Below are positions 36,001 through 47,984 of a stretch of DNA of 64,000 nucleotides, piece by piece. Where the stretch lies: positions 11,125,065-11,189,064 of the forward strand of contig CM038916.1 in assembly GCA_021904315.1 (NCBI GenBank), read 5' to 3'. The stretch is from Sphagnum magellanicum (Eukaryota > Streptophyta > Sphagnopsida > Sphagnales > Sphagnaceae). A model generated the notes under the pieces. That model did no database searches. It saw only the letters and a list, made by a program, of their open reading frames with translations, and had not been told where the DNA came from. Numbering within the stretch: position 1 is the stretch's first letter; every line of letters starts with the position of its first letter. Both the position numbers and the translations under genes were made by a program.

Positions 36001-38800
36001 CTGGTTTTCTCAGGCTTCTGTTTCTCTATTATGTGAATTGGTCCTTGATTTTTAGCATGAAAATTGTGTGTTTTTTCCTCAATTTCTGAGTATGCTCCTC
36101 AGCAAATATGCGTTTTACCTCCTCCTCTGTGTGTTTTTGTTCCAAGCAAAAGCAGCAGGATGAGCTTAAGCAACCAAAACAGCTTCTGTTTTGTGGCAGA
36201 ACTTCCCACCGGTGCAAGCACAAGGAGCAACAGCAACTGGAGGAAGGAGAAAGAAAACTTGATTTGTGGTGCCATGATTTCAGGACCTGACTTTAGGTCT
36301 GGTCTAGGTTTGAAATGGGATACCAGGGACTTGTTTCAGGTCTGGGATAGGGTTCTTGATTTGGTTTTAGGCCCTCTCTTCAGGCATTAGGTTTTGTAAT
36401 CAATATCTGCACCTCATTTTATGTCTGGGATAGGTTTGTAGTCTAGTTACATGATGTCCATTTAGGTCTTGGGCTGGAAAGGTTTGTGTTTCCAACTAAA
36501 GAGGTTACTTTTAGGTCTGATCTTTAGGCTCATGGTTTAGTACAGGACCTTGTTTTGGGTCTGGGTGGTTTTGAGGAGAGTTTGAGGAGAGAAGATGTTG
36601 ATCCCTTTAGGAAGCACCTGGTTGAGGTCCTGAGCTAGAGGCCAGTCTTGCCCTTCACCCTTTGCTATTCATCTTTTTGCAAGGTTGTATTGTCAAGAGT
36701 TGTCCTTTGTTCGCAGTGTGGCCTATCTGTTGGCAAGGGCCTTGCCTACCAAGGCAAGGATATTGTGTTTAGATTCATTATAGAGTATAGTAGCTTAAGG
36801 AATTTTGGCCCCTAGGTAACAGCTCTATTTTTATACAAGGACTTTTGAAAGATGATATCTTGGCTTGTGTTGATAGCTTATATATAGAGCTATAATATCT
36901 TGAAGGATTTTTGGTTTCTTTCAGAGGATTTTTTGAAGATTATATTTTTGCATGGTGAAATATTTTGAGTTTCCATAATTCTTCTTTTGTGTTAAAGTAC
37001 TTTAAAATGTAAATGGCAAGGCGACAGTGTGACACACCCCTTGTTTCACATGCTTATCCCAATTACTTCATCTTCTTGATTGGTTGTAACTCAGTTGATT
37101 CAAACCAATTCTTGTTTAAGATCCTTCTTTGATTATCTTGCCTAACTTGGTGAAGTCTAGGTTTAACCACATTAGGACGATATAAATGTCCAATTGGAGT
37201 AACTCTTAAGTGTTCTTCACAATTTTAATGCAACCAAAGTAGGGGACATCCATAATAAAATGAGTGGCAATTATCCTTAGGAAGATTTAGCCAAATATTA
37301 GGTATAATATAGATATGAAGGACAAATCTTTAGGATCCTTCTAATTTATGGCTATTTACTGAAACCAACTATAGAAACTTGGATTTTTTTTCCCTTATGG
37401 ATTGAAACTCTTTTAAATAACTTCGTTTTGGAATTATTGATTTAAACTTTTTCCTTCACCAAAATTTTCCAGTGAAAATAAGGTTGAATTCATGCCTATT
37501 GTTTATGGGTTCATTGATTCTAGATTCCTTAGTACATTATCAAAAGCGGCTTTGCCCACACCCCCTATTTGGGCCTCTATAAGTATTTACTAAATTTTAT
37601 ATTCATTATTTAGGTTAATCGTTTCCCCGTCCCCACCCATAATCATGAAAGGGTGGACAAAACAAAGTGAGAGACTATGTAAAGTAAATGTCACCACTTG
37701 GGCCAACAAGTTTTGGCAACATACTTGTGCACTATTTATAAAAATCTGATTATTATTCTCGAATTTCTTTTGAATTTTGCCAGTTGAAAATCTCAACAAT
37801 CACTTCATTTTAGCATTTATAATTTATAATTTCAATTTTTGGCAAAAGTAGAGAACAAGTAAGGGGATGGTTTGAGGTTGGAATGGTCAGAAATGGGTTC
37901 AGCCTTCCACAAGAGCTGTTCCCAGAAGTTGCAAGATGACGGGAATGTTTGAGCTCCCTCATTTTGCACTAATTTTGCTTCTATCAACAAAATCAAGCTT
38001 CAAATGACTTGGGTGTTGCTGAAGAGTATTACAGTAGCAGTACAAAAAGTATTTACAACCAGCTTCACTGGTGCTCAGTATGTGGCACTGCAAATTAAAA
38101 TTGGATGAAGAAGAGTCAAATGCCGGTTTGGGTAAAGCAAAATGGTTTTGGTCCAACATTTTTGTACAGTTTGCTGAGGCTGCTAAAAGGCATAGATGAT
38201 AGCAGAGCCTAACACCTGGCATAAAAGAAAGTGATAAATAATTCTGACCAGCATGAGGATCCGTGGTCAGGGCATAAGCCTAACACCTGCCAGAGAAGAA
38301 TGTAATAAATATGATCTGACTACTGATTCCTGTTGTCTGATTGGCCAATCAGAATGATTAGTCAAGGTGGTTTGCTATTAGTAATCTCCCACCTATTTGC
38401 AGTCCTAGGTTTAGTTTGATGGGCGAGTTGGAAAAAAAAGTAAGTAACTAAACTTGGATGTGAGAAATGTTTGTGCAAGGGTTCACATACTGAGCATTGC
38501 TGGAGATGCTTTAACGAATGCGGCAGCTTTGCTTATTACCCCAACATTTCCAGTTGGCCCCACCCAGTGGGAGGAGAGACAGCTAGCCTAGTTAGGGTAC
38601 TAGTACCAACCAGTGTTGTCCAGTACTTGAGTTTGATAGGGATCTTGGGTTTTGGCAAAACTCTGAACCTCTGGTCTGCATAACCTTGAGAACCTGACCT
38701 AAAACCTGCAGCTGATACCCTAAACCTGCCAACACTGGTACTTCAAGTCAGCCAGGAGGGAATCCTGGAAGAAATTCAGACTCATCTGTGGCATATACCT
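36001..38800. other. Spacer, no gene seen
   Basis: From about 36,290 to 36,620 there are loose repeats of AGGTCTGG/GGTTTAGG phrases. The rest is plain AT-rich sequence. No domain-bearing frame. Confidence 0.4.
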
Positions 38801-38821
38801 ACACTATCACCTCATCACTCT

Positions 38822-38823
<2 letters not shown>

Positions 38824-38851
<28 letters not shown>
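38824..38851. repeat. GT microsatellite
   Basis: About 14 GT units followed by a T-run and a G-run. Confidence 0.95.
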
Positions 38852-38855
<4 letters not shown>

Positions 38856-38859
38856 TTTT

Positions 38860-40190
38860 TTGGGGGGTCAATTTACTTATGTAGCCAAAGTGGCGATGGT
38901 CTGCAAGAGTCAGATTTGGCTACAAGTTAAATATGAAAGGAAAATTTCACAAACATCTTTCTATGTTATTGGCTACCTACTTGAACCATATATTAAAGTC
39001 TGGTGATTTTTCTTAAATTTTGATCAAATTCTGACTATTGATAACCTTGAAAAACACTTGATTTTAGAACTTAGCTTTTTGGCTATGTACTACATATAGC
39101 CAGCCAAGAAAAGGCTGTAACTACTAATGAGTAGCTCAGCTTCTCTCTGTCTCTCTCTCAGAGTGGTATCTTCTCTCTCTTTGTCTCTTTGTTTCTCTTT
39201 TGTGTGTGTGTCTTTGTGTGTCTCTATCATTGTTTCTGGAGAGAATTATATTTAATAATTGCACAGCTTAGCTATACAATTTGGATTTCCTCATACATGA
39301 CTTTAAAAAAAAATTGTATATATAATTTTAAGAAGATCTAAAAGGAGTTTGTTGTCTTATTGATGTTTAAATTTTATTTATTTATTTTTCCTTCCATTAT
39401 ATGAATAATTTGTGGGGGTCATCTTTTGCTTTACAGAGAAGAAAGAATTTTGCACGCTCAGACAGAAGATGAAGCCAGAGAAGAATCCTGCAAAACTATC
39501 TTTCTTGGTTATGCTCCAAAGCTGAACCCTAAAACCCTGCAGAAAGGAAGAGGATATGAAATAGCTAAGGTAGACTGGCCAGTGACCAAACACTTAAGCT
39601 CTCTGCCAGGGGAGGGCTCCGTTGTTTCTGGTGTCCAACCCCTCCTCTTGGTGCATCTGACAAACTAACAATCGTCAAAACTGGATTTGAAATGAGAAAG
39701 TTAGGCCTCTCAAAGTAAAGAGGTCAAGAACTTCAAAAAAACAAACCACTGAACACTACAAAGGCTGGTTCCCAAACACCCAAAACATTCCTTGTATGTT
39801 GCTATGTTGCTATTAGAGTTCCAAGATGATTTGTAAAACTTCAGGTGGCATTTCTGTAGCACTTTAAATCATTTAAACTGAACAAGAATGAAGAAAGTTA
39901 CAAGGTTTGAAAATAGGAGGAGTCCAAAGAAAAGGAAAAAAAAAAAAGTGAGTTTTGTAAGTTGGAAAGCTTTTTTTTTTTTTCTTATTATTTTTTCATT
40001 ATTCCTTGTCATTTGCACTTCCAAGATGATTTCTAGAGCTTGAGGTAGTGCTTCCATTACATTTTAAATCACTCAAAATGAAGCACATATGATAAGATAT
40101 AAATAAATGTTCCGTCATCATAGGCAGGCAATTGGTGCTGGGCCAGTCTACGCTAGCACCTTGCATGATTGCAATACAAGCTGCCTGACC
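38860..40190. other. Spacer with pyrimidine tracts
   Basis: CT-rich simple sequence occurs at about 39,138-39,240. The frame at 39426-39668 (+) shows no known domain. Two stretches near 39,805-39,880 and 40,015-40,090 share 'ccaagatgatttntanaactt.aggt' and 'catttaaatca' phrases, an old duplication. Confidence 0.4.
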
Positions 40191-41010
40191 GGTGGCCCTC
40201 ACAGTTCTTTGCTGAGAACCGGTGGTTCTTTGAGGGGTTTTGAAATACCCAGAAAATGGTTTTTTAAAATTCCCGGAAATGGCTGATTCTATGATTTGGA
40301 TTCTTTAGAAATACCCAGGACCAGCCGGTTCTCTAATTCCGATGTTTTTTCAAGCACCTGAAACTGGCAGTTCTTTGAAAATTTAAAGAACTGCCCAACA
40401 CTGGTCTCTTCTTCCAGTGTTGGGCAGTTCCAGTTTCAGTTCCTAGTTTGTTTTCCTGGGCTGCCTGCCGGTTCAAAATTTTGATTTTTTTCTTCCCGAA
40501 CTGGAATGGGAACAGGGAACCGACTTAAAACCACAACTGAAACCAGAACTGGCAAATGCCCTTCGGTTAGAACTGAACCTGGAACTGAAACTGGCCACAA
40601 ATCCTGGTTTATACAGGTTCCGACTCCTGAAAGAAATTAGTTTTAAACTTTTTTTTTGGAATGGGTTTAGGTAGGTAGTTGATGTAGGTGATCACATTTT
40701 ATTGGTGGTACAATGCCCCCCCCCCCCCCCCCAACAAAAAGAAAAAAGTTTTGGGCTATGCATTGGGTAACCGGATCAGGTCTGGAACCAGACCTGCATG
40801 AGAACGGTTTTTCAAAAACCCAAAACCGGTGGTGTTGAAATGTGAACAACTGGGTCCAAAACTGGACCAGAGGTTCCATCAATTTAAAAAAAATCCTTGA
40901 ACGAAAACTGGAGGTTCTTTCAAATAAAAATAAAAATAAAAATTGGATCGGGTAACAGTGATTCTCTTGAAAATTGAGAACCGGCCAAAACTGGTTTTAA
41001 GGTTTAGCCA
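40190..41010. repeat. Degenerate ACCGGTTCT/CCAGAACTGG-rich repeat block
   Basis: Short phrases on the theme ACTGG, ACCGG and GGTTCT in both orientations are packed together, as if from a decayed tandem or inverted array. A run of 17 C residues lies at 40,716-40,732. Confidence 0.45.
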
Positions 41011-41316
41011 GACCAGAGCCAACAATTGCCCATATATGTGGTATATGAATATACATATCCCTAACCATGGAATGGAACGTACAGTAACCATGGTTCGCTG
41101 AATTTCCAAGGACTTGGCAACAACAACCAGAATCCAGATGTAAGAAATTGAGTCATTTATGTGCATTCAGGAATAGGCTATCTAAAAGATTGAGATGACA
41201 CAAGGAACATGGGAACTAACTTAGATAGATGCCAGTCCCTCCCAAAGCACAATAATGTGATTTATAGCCCTTGTTGTGAGTACAAGATAAACACTAGTCC
41301 GTTGTCAAAAAACAAA

Positions 41317-41627
41317 GTCATACAACAAATGCATAATTTTCCACTCATAAGAGCACAAATGCAAAGGCAAAAAAAAGAGTCATACAATAAATGCATAATT
41401 TTTCACTCATAAGAGCACGAATGCGACGGCGAAAAAAGAGTTGTACAACAAATTCATAATTTTTCTTTCATAAGAGCATGAATGCAAAGGCAAAAAAACA
41501 GAGTCATACAACAAATGCATATTTTTTCACTCATAAGAGCACGAATGCAAAGGCAAAAAAGAGAGTCATACAACAAATTCATAAATTTTCACTCATAAGA
41601 GCACGAATGGAAAGAAAAGCTGATCAG
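41317..41627. repeat. 62-bp tandem array, five copies
   Basis: Units begin GTCATACAACAAAT at 41317, 41379, about 41440, 41503 and 41565, then run TTTTTCACTCATAAGAGCAC, GAATGCAAAGGC and an A-run. Divergence between copies is modest. Non-coding. Confidence 0.9.
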
Positions 41628-41629
41628 CA

Positions 41630-42222
41630 TAGCAAAAAGCCTTATAAGCTTCAACTAGTGACAAAACCTATAAGGTTGGGTCCCCCAACTTAAAAGAGTT
41701 ATTCTTGTGTGTTTTGGGTGGATGACAAAAACCCATATTTTCCTTCTTTGTTTCGGGTTGGAACTTGGGGAATGGGTTGGTGTGATTTGAAGGCAAACAG
41801 AACAAGCTCCAATAAACATGCAAGTAGTAGCTGCATTTCTCACAAATCGAGGGTCAAACTTGCATTATCACCACATAAGTCCGTGTTTGTGTGTGTGAGA
41901 CCAAATAATGGTGGGTGGGGATGATGGGATGTTGTGGGCTCTTTTGTTGGAGAAGAAAACAAATTAACTAGTTTCCAATAGAACTTTAATATTATGGTCA
42001 TCAAAACTCTGTTTGATTCCACTACACTTGTGGTCATCAAGACTCTGTTTCAGTGAGACTTGTTAGATAGAAGAAACAACTCAAAAGTCACAACTAATTC
42101 ACTAATGTTGTTGAAAGATCATGGCATTTTCAAATAAGGTGCCTTGTCAAAAATATATAAAGAAGACACAATCTACAATTGGCTTGCAAAAATTGGAAAC
42201 ATTGGGTGGTGGGTCCTAAAAT

Positions 42223-42225
<3 letters not shown>
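41630..42225. other. Spacer, no gene seen
   Basis: No exon-like frame. A short repeat, GTCATCAA(A/G)ACTCTGTTT, occurs twice at about 41,997 and 42,032. Confidence 0.4.
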
Positions 42226-42267
<42 letters not shown>

Positions 42268-42268
42268 G
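42226..42268. repeat. GA microsatellite
   Basis: A (GA)n run of about 35 bp with an imperfect AAGAGAGG tail. Confidence 0.95.
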
Positions 42269-42269
42269 A

Positions 42270-45200
42270 CTAAAAGCAAAAGAAGGAAGTGGATAGGAGT
42301 TCCAAGGTCTCCTCCAGGTATGTGCACAAGCTACCACCCTCCCTCAACTTGCCAATTATTGATCCCAAAACTAGTGATAGAATTCAGTATTTTTTTCTCA
42401 TACAATTTGTCGTTTTTGTGACCAAAAAAACTAGGAATTAATTAATTTTTTTCCTTCTAGTGTAACTTCAACTACTTTTGATAGTTTTTGGGGGAAAATT
42501 TCATCAAATTCTTGATATAAAAAAAATTCAAAAAAAAGGAACCCATGTATGGAAACTTGATGCAAAATCATAACTGAAATGGAGATGTATCATACAAAAT
42601 GCTGAGTCCTCCACTGGAAGCCAAGCCTGAGCCAAATTCCATCACACCCTGTGATACATGGTCTACATTATGGTGACCAGGATTTCTTTCTCCCCTCTAA
42701 TGGATTGATAAAGCTGATAGCTCTACAACATATCTTGGTGAAAGGGGGGCTCAAGCATTGTTTGCACATAGACAACTGGTTATATCATCAAACTCTCTCA
42801 GATGCTGATCATCTATCTGTCATCATATGGGTCTGCTGCACAAGGCAACGGTGTTGTGACATCTTCAGAGCAGAGACTAGATTGAGTCTGAAACTACAGT
42901 TACAGTTTGTTGTTGTATGGTTGTATGATTGACATGGTTTGTGACATTTTCGGTGTGCTAGATAGTTAACTAAAAACAAACATGTCTCATAGTTGTAGTC
43001 GACCTTGTACTAGGTGGAAGGACTTAGAGCATGTCCACACACACCCTGTGATACGTCTTTTTCTGCTTGTCACTTTGCATTTCAAGCGTCTCACCAAGTT
43101 TTTCTCACGTTGATATTTTTAGCTCTTAGTTACGTGCGCATCTCATGGCACACTTGGTTAGTCTCAAAGTCTCGACCGCTTAGGACAGACTCATACTCTC
43201 TACTTAGATTTGTTAGACTTTGTTATTGAGATTAAGTTCTAGTCTAACTCAGAGTCGGCCCAATTGGCCTTAAAGTTGAGCCAACCCCAACCAAGTCGAC
43301 TCGAGGGCCTCGCAGAACGAACTCTACGAGTTGGTCCAATGAGGACTTCAACTGGGACAACTCTAGTTGTCTCGGGGCCAACCCTCTTGTGACAACATCA
43401 AAACTTTAAAGGGATAACTTCTTGAGGCCCACTCCCACTTAAGACATTTCTTAAGTGGAAGGGCATGTCAAGGTGTTTGTGGGGGCTGTTACCAATGTCT
43501 CGATCACATCCAAAATAATGTACAAGTAATTTTTTCATCCACACCTATAGACATGACATGTTGGCGAGTGAAGAGTGAGAGACTAGTTAAATGACATATG
43601 ATGATCATATGAGTCAATCATTGTGTCTGACTCATCAAAGAGAATCATTTTATTTTTCTTGACTAGGCTTTTTTGGGAGAGCCTTGTTATCTTGTGCACA
43701 TTTAAAGTTCCTAAATTTGATTTTTTTCAATGCAATTTAGTATCTATACTTCATCCAAATTCTTGTGGTAAATAAAATACCATTATTATTAGTGATGCCA
43801 ATGAAGATGCTCTTAGAATAAGTTACCTAAGAGCATCCCGGAGCCCACTTTGTGGGTAATGTGAATTGAGGGCGCCCTTATATTGATGGTGGCCACATTG
43901 CATTGATACCTACCTCGATAGTGCTTTCTTTTGAGCTGTTTTCCTTAAAAAAAAGAAAAGAAAGACTAGAATCAATCATGTTTATGCCCAATTATCCATG
44001 ACTTATGATTGATTATAAACATCCGGTTGCATTTGTAGCTTCCATTATGGGAGGTGGTTGATGCCAAACTCCAATCACATTGTAGGAGTCCCCTTGAAGA
44101 TGAAGGTAATGAGCTGGAGAATTTGGAGGAAAGAAAAAATCATGCCCCATGGATAACTTTTTAATACAAAACATCCAACCCTATAATTTGTACCTACAAG
44201 TAGGAAGACAATTCTTTGTGTAATTGATGAGGTGAAATACGTACAATGCCCCGGGCACCACATATTCAAAGCCCAGAATAATTCGGTAGTAGCTTACTAC
44301 TTGTAATCCGCAACCCAACTACAAGTACTAGGCTACTAGGTCGGTTTTCATCCTAAACCCTAATGGCTTGCCCTCGGTTACCTAGTTACCTGGGTCATTT
44401 TTCAATATTTAACCAACAACCCTTCACTCCAACATCAAACCTTTTAGAAAATGAAATGGCGATTGCTTTGGTTTCCTAGTCATCTCTCAATTTTGCATTT
44501 GAGGTTGTGTGATTAACTTGACACCATTTGTGGAATTATTAGCAAACATGGATGGGGGGAAGAATGAGGGCCATTATTGCTCCATAATAAACATTAATCA
44601 AACAATTATAAAAGCTGAATCTTGTTTAAACAAAAAAAATCGATGGGAAGTACTTGTTTGCAAACAAATGAAGTAGGTAAGGTGGGCACAAATTGTTGTT
44701 GGTGTGAACAAACATCTCATCCACTAGACGGAATCAACCAACCAAACATCTCATCTATTAGACGGAAACAACCAACTGAAGTGTCATTTCATCTATATGA
44801 TGGGTCAAACAACCTACACCAACCGACCGACGGACTCATGAATCGAACCCAACCGATGTTTCAAATATCAGATTGTTTAAGAACAATTGACTACAAAATA
44901 AAGGATTTTAATTTTAGTGACAATGTTTCATTGGAACTGGTTTATTATGTAAGATGGGTACTTTGGTGATCACTGTGACAATTTCAGCGTCATTTCGGAT
45001 TATGATTCATCATAAAGCAAATTTCATGTTAGAATCATTTTGTTGTTGTTTCTTTTGCACCTTTTCAATGCTTTTGTTTGTATATAATTTGTTATTTTTT
45101 AAACATATTTTCTATGTTCTTTTTTTTTTGGGGTCTATTTCTACCTTGTTGTGAATTTATTTATTGAATCAAACTTTCATTGACGTATATTGATTACAAC

Positions 45201-46515
45201 AAAATTATTATGTCCACAAAAAATAATTTAATCATTGTCTCTGGTAGTTTGAAGCAGCGTGGAGCCCAAATATATATATTAATAATTTTGTACAAAAGCC
45301 GGCTGAATGAAATTCACAAGACCAAACCAAGCAAATCAAACTGAACCAAACCAAACCAAACTAAACCGAAATATCTTGACCCTTTTCTACTTGGATAGGA
45401 AACCAAATGCACGTTTTCAGCATTTTTGCCTTACAGACCTGCAACCTCCAAATGCCTTGTCGACCTGACCAAAATGTCAGCTGGACGGACAATTGGGTAA
45501 GTAGGAATCAAAAGTGCAAAAGAACACGACACAAATGAGGTCAGGTCCTTACTTAATTTATTGCGTTTGCTATGATGAGGAAGATGAAGGAAGAATCCAT
45601 GGCATCCAATAAGTTGGTTACTTAAGGATGAACAAAGTACCTTAGGAAGGAAGCCCAAAGGAATACATACTTGTAGGTTATTTATGGATGAAGAAGTCCT
45701 TACATTCGGACAGAGGAAGCCCCAAGAGAATTCAATCTCTTGCCACATTGCCATTGATTCTTGGCAACTGGGAAATTAGGGTTTTTTGTATTGACAAATT
45801 ATCATGAAGCTTCAGGTAACTAGGCCACCAATGCAGCATGAGGGATGTTCTAAAGGAAACATTTTTCGTTGGGTTTCAGTTCCCTAGCTAACTACGGTGG
45901 TTAGTTAGCTAGCTAACTCCGTTTATGCTTCATTATTTTCTGTCCGGGTTGGTGAAAAAGTCATGGGCCATCCCTAATAAGACAGTTTGAAGACCAGATT
46001 TAGGTACCTAAATGTCGGAATGGGGCCCCTTTCAAGGCCGATCCCTCACAAGGCTGAGTCCATGAGAAAAGTCACCTACTGAAAACCAGAGTTAACCTAA
46101 ATGCCAAAATGGGGCCACTTTCACAGGCCACCAAATATAAGACCAGGTTGGTGTTGCGGAAACTTTAAAGAGCTACATCCTTCCAACCGGATGTGTTTCT
46201 TTGTGTAGTGTAAAGAAAGCCTTAGGGCGAGGAGGGTTGTACCAAAATAAGGGCCCAAGTGAGGTGATAGTCAAGTGTAGGCCCAATTTCAGTTATGCCC
46301 TTGCCCCTCGGGCTTTAGCCCATGTAAAGACAACCCCCTGAAGGAGAGAAATTTTCCGAAACAAAATTGCCCACTGAGAAAATGAAATGTGTCTCCTCTC
46401 CTTTCATGGAAATTTTTTGCTCTATAACATTACTTCCATATACACTAAAAAAAATTCATTTTGGGTAGGTCGGTCTTTATGGGTACTAAAAAGGTGTAAG
46501 GGGAGGTGGCGATCC
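42270..46515. other. Spacer, no gene seen
   Basis: Mostly AT-rich. A short duplication of about 35 bp on AACATCTCATC(C/T)A(C/T)TAGACGGAA is at about 44,713-44,770. Frames in this region (42651-42932 +, 45431-45754 -) show no recognisable domain. Confidence 0.4.
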
Positions 46516-46517
46516 CT

Positions 46518-46760
46518 TGAGACCTGTTTACACTTGAGAATTTAGATTAGGCCCTTAATTGCCAATTTCTTGCAACCGGTCTAGAGTTGAGAGTGTGATT
46601 ACATCCATTATTAACTGGCAACCCCCTTGAGACCTGTTTACACTTGACAGTGTGATATTAGGCCTATAATTGACAGCCAAGCTAGACTTGTTTACACTTG
46701 AGAGTGTGATATTATGGCCCATAATTGGCAATCCAGCAAGACCCATTTACACTTGAGAGT
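46518..46760. repeat. About 55-bp tandem repeat, four to five diverged copies
   Basis: Copies carry GAGACCTGTTTACACTTGA, GAGTGTGAT(A)TTA and a 'ggcc.ataattggcaa' block, starting near 46,518, 46,578, 46,629, 46,684 and 46,738. Non-coding. Confidence 0.75.
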
Positions 46761-47790
46761 AAACTTTTCTTTCTTTTTTTCCTTTTTCTTGGGATGATTG
46801 CATTAGTGGCTATCATCTCAAAAGGGATGTAGCATTAATGGCAACAAGTTATTGGAAAACTCTCAAAACAGTACAAAACCTGGCAGAAAAACCTGCCTTA
46901 AATTACTAGGAACCTGCCTAAATCTGGCGATACTCTTGTTTGGGGGTGTGATCAAATTTGGCGAAAACAATTTTCAAGAATGTGTAAAAAGAATATTCAT
47001 CTTTAAACTTTTTTGGGCTCCGATGTTGCATCAGTTTGCCAAAAAATAAAAAATACAAAAATACAAAAGGCTGCTTGAGAGTGTGAGTTTGTGAATGAAT
47101 GAGTGGGTTTGCTATGAAGCAGTTTTGCCATGGCCTTTTGTTTTTGGGTGCCCATCCAGGGATGAAACTTAGAAGCTTGGCAGACAAAAAGATTTTAGTT
47201 TGGTTGTAGATCCAGATGCAAGATCAAGTTGTACATTGATAAGCTGATTAGTAAGTAGTAGTAGCTAGCACAATGCTGCTGGTTCAGCATTCTTACAACA
47301 ACATCTGGAGAGCTTGATCCTGCATCCAAGCTTGACATGGGGATTTTGATTGCTCCTACCTACCCACAACAGCTAGCTAGCTTGAGTGGAAATGACAGTT
47401 CAAGATGATCTAGTAGATGTAAAGCAGCTTGTTGGGTGATCATCTTTTCTTTCTTTTTCATAGAGAAACCAAAAAAAACAAAAACAAAAACAAAAACAAA
47501 ACAAAAAACAAAACAAAGCTTGTGGGTTGCAGGTGTTGCACAGGAGCCAAGAAGTCTAAGAAGAAGAAGACTTGAAGAACTTGAAGAAGTCTGAAGAAGA
47601 AGGCTGAAGAAGAAGAATAGTTTGCTGTAGGGAAGAATTGTTGTTCTTTGAAGCTACACAATCTGGTTTGATCGAGTGGTACATTTGTTGGCAGAGGTGA
47701 ATCTCCAGCCGAACAGCCAGAGCTCCAGAGGATTGTTGGCCAGCTTCCCAAAGAGGAGGAGGACGACGACGACGAGAACCAGATTCTGGA
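46761..47790. other. Promoter side and leader of the IQD gene
   Basis: No coding exon. An AAAAC/AAAAAC run lies at about 47,468-47,516 and a GAAGAA-rich stretch at about 47,560-47,620, which is probably transcribed leader. Confidence 0.4.
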
Positions 47791-47793
47791 CTT

Positions 47794-47942
47794 GTGAGTT
47801 TTTTTGTAAGTCTAGAGCTTGGTGAGAACTTGCAAGTTTTGCAATTGTGTGATTTGTCTCTGTTTGTGGTTTTGTGGAGGAGGCTCAGTCTCTGGGAGAT
47901 GATTTCCAACTTGATGGCCATGATGGCTTCTGAATCTTGCAG
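47794..47942 (+). other. Probable 5' UTR intron of the IQD gene
   Basis: A strong donor (GTGAGT at 47,794) and acceptor (TCTTGCAG ending 47,942) flank a T-rich stretch 43 bases before the IQD start codon. This is inferred from consensus only. Confidence 0.45.
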
Positions 47943-47984
47943 GATTCAGCTTGTGCAAGAAAACATCAACCTACTGCAACAACC

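Noticed and set aside
36064..36390. Extra 3' exon of the DCD-polymerase gene
   Set aside because: Exon 11 already ends with an in-frame TAG, and the basic Gln-rich residues here have no secure homology; kept only as a possible alternative end.
44820..44860. tRNA gene suggested by GAATCGAACCC (T-arm complement)
   Set aside because: No matching D-arm, anticodon stem or acceptor stem could be built around it.
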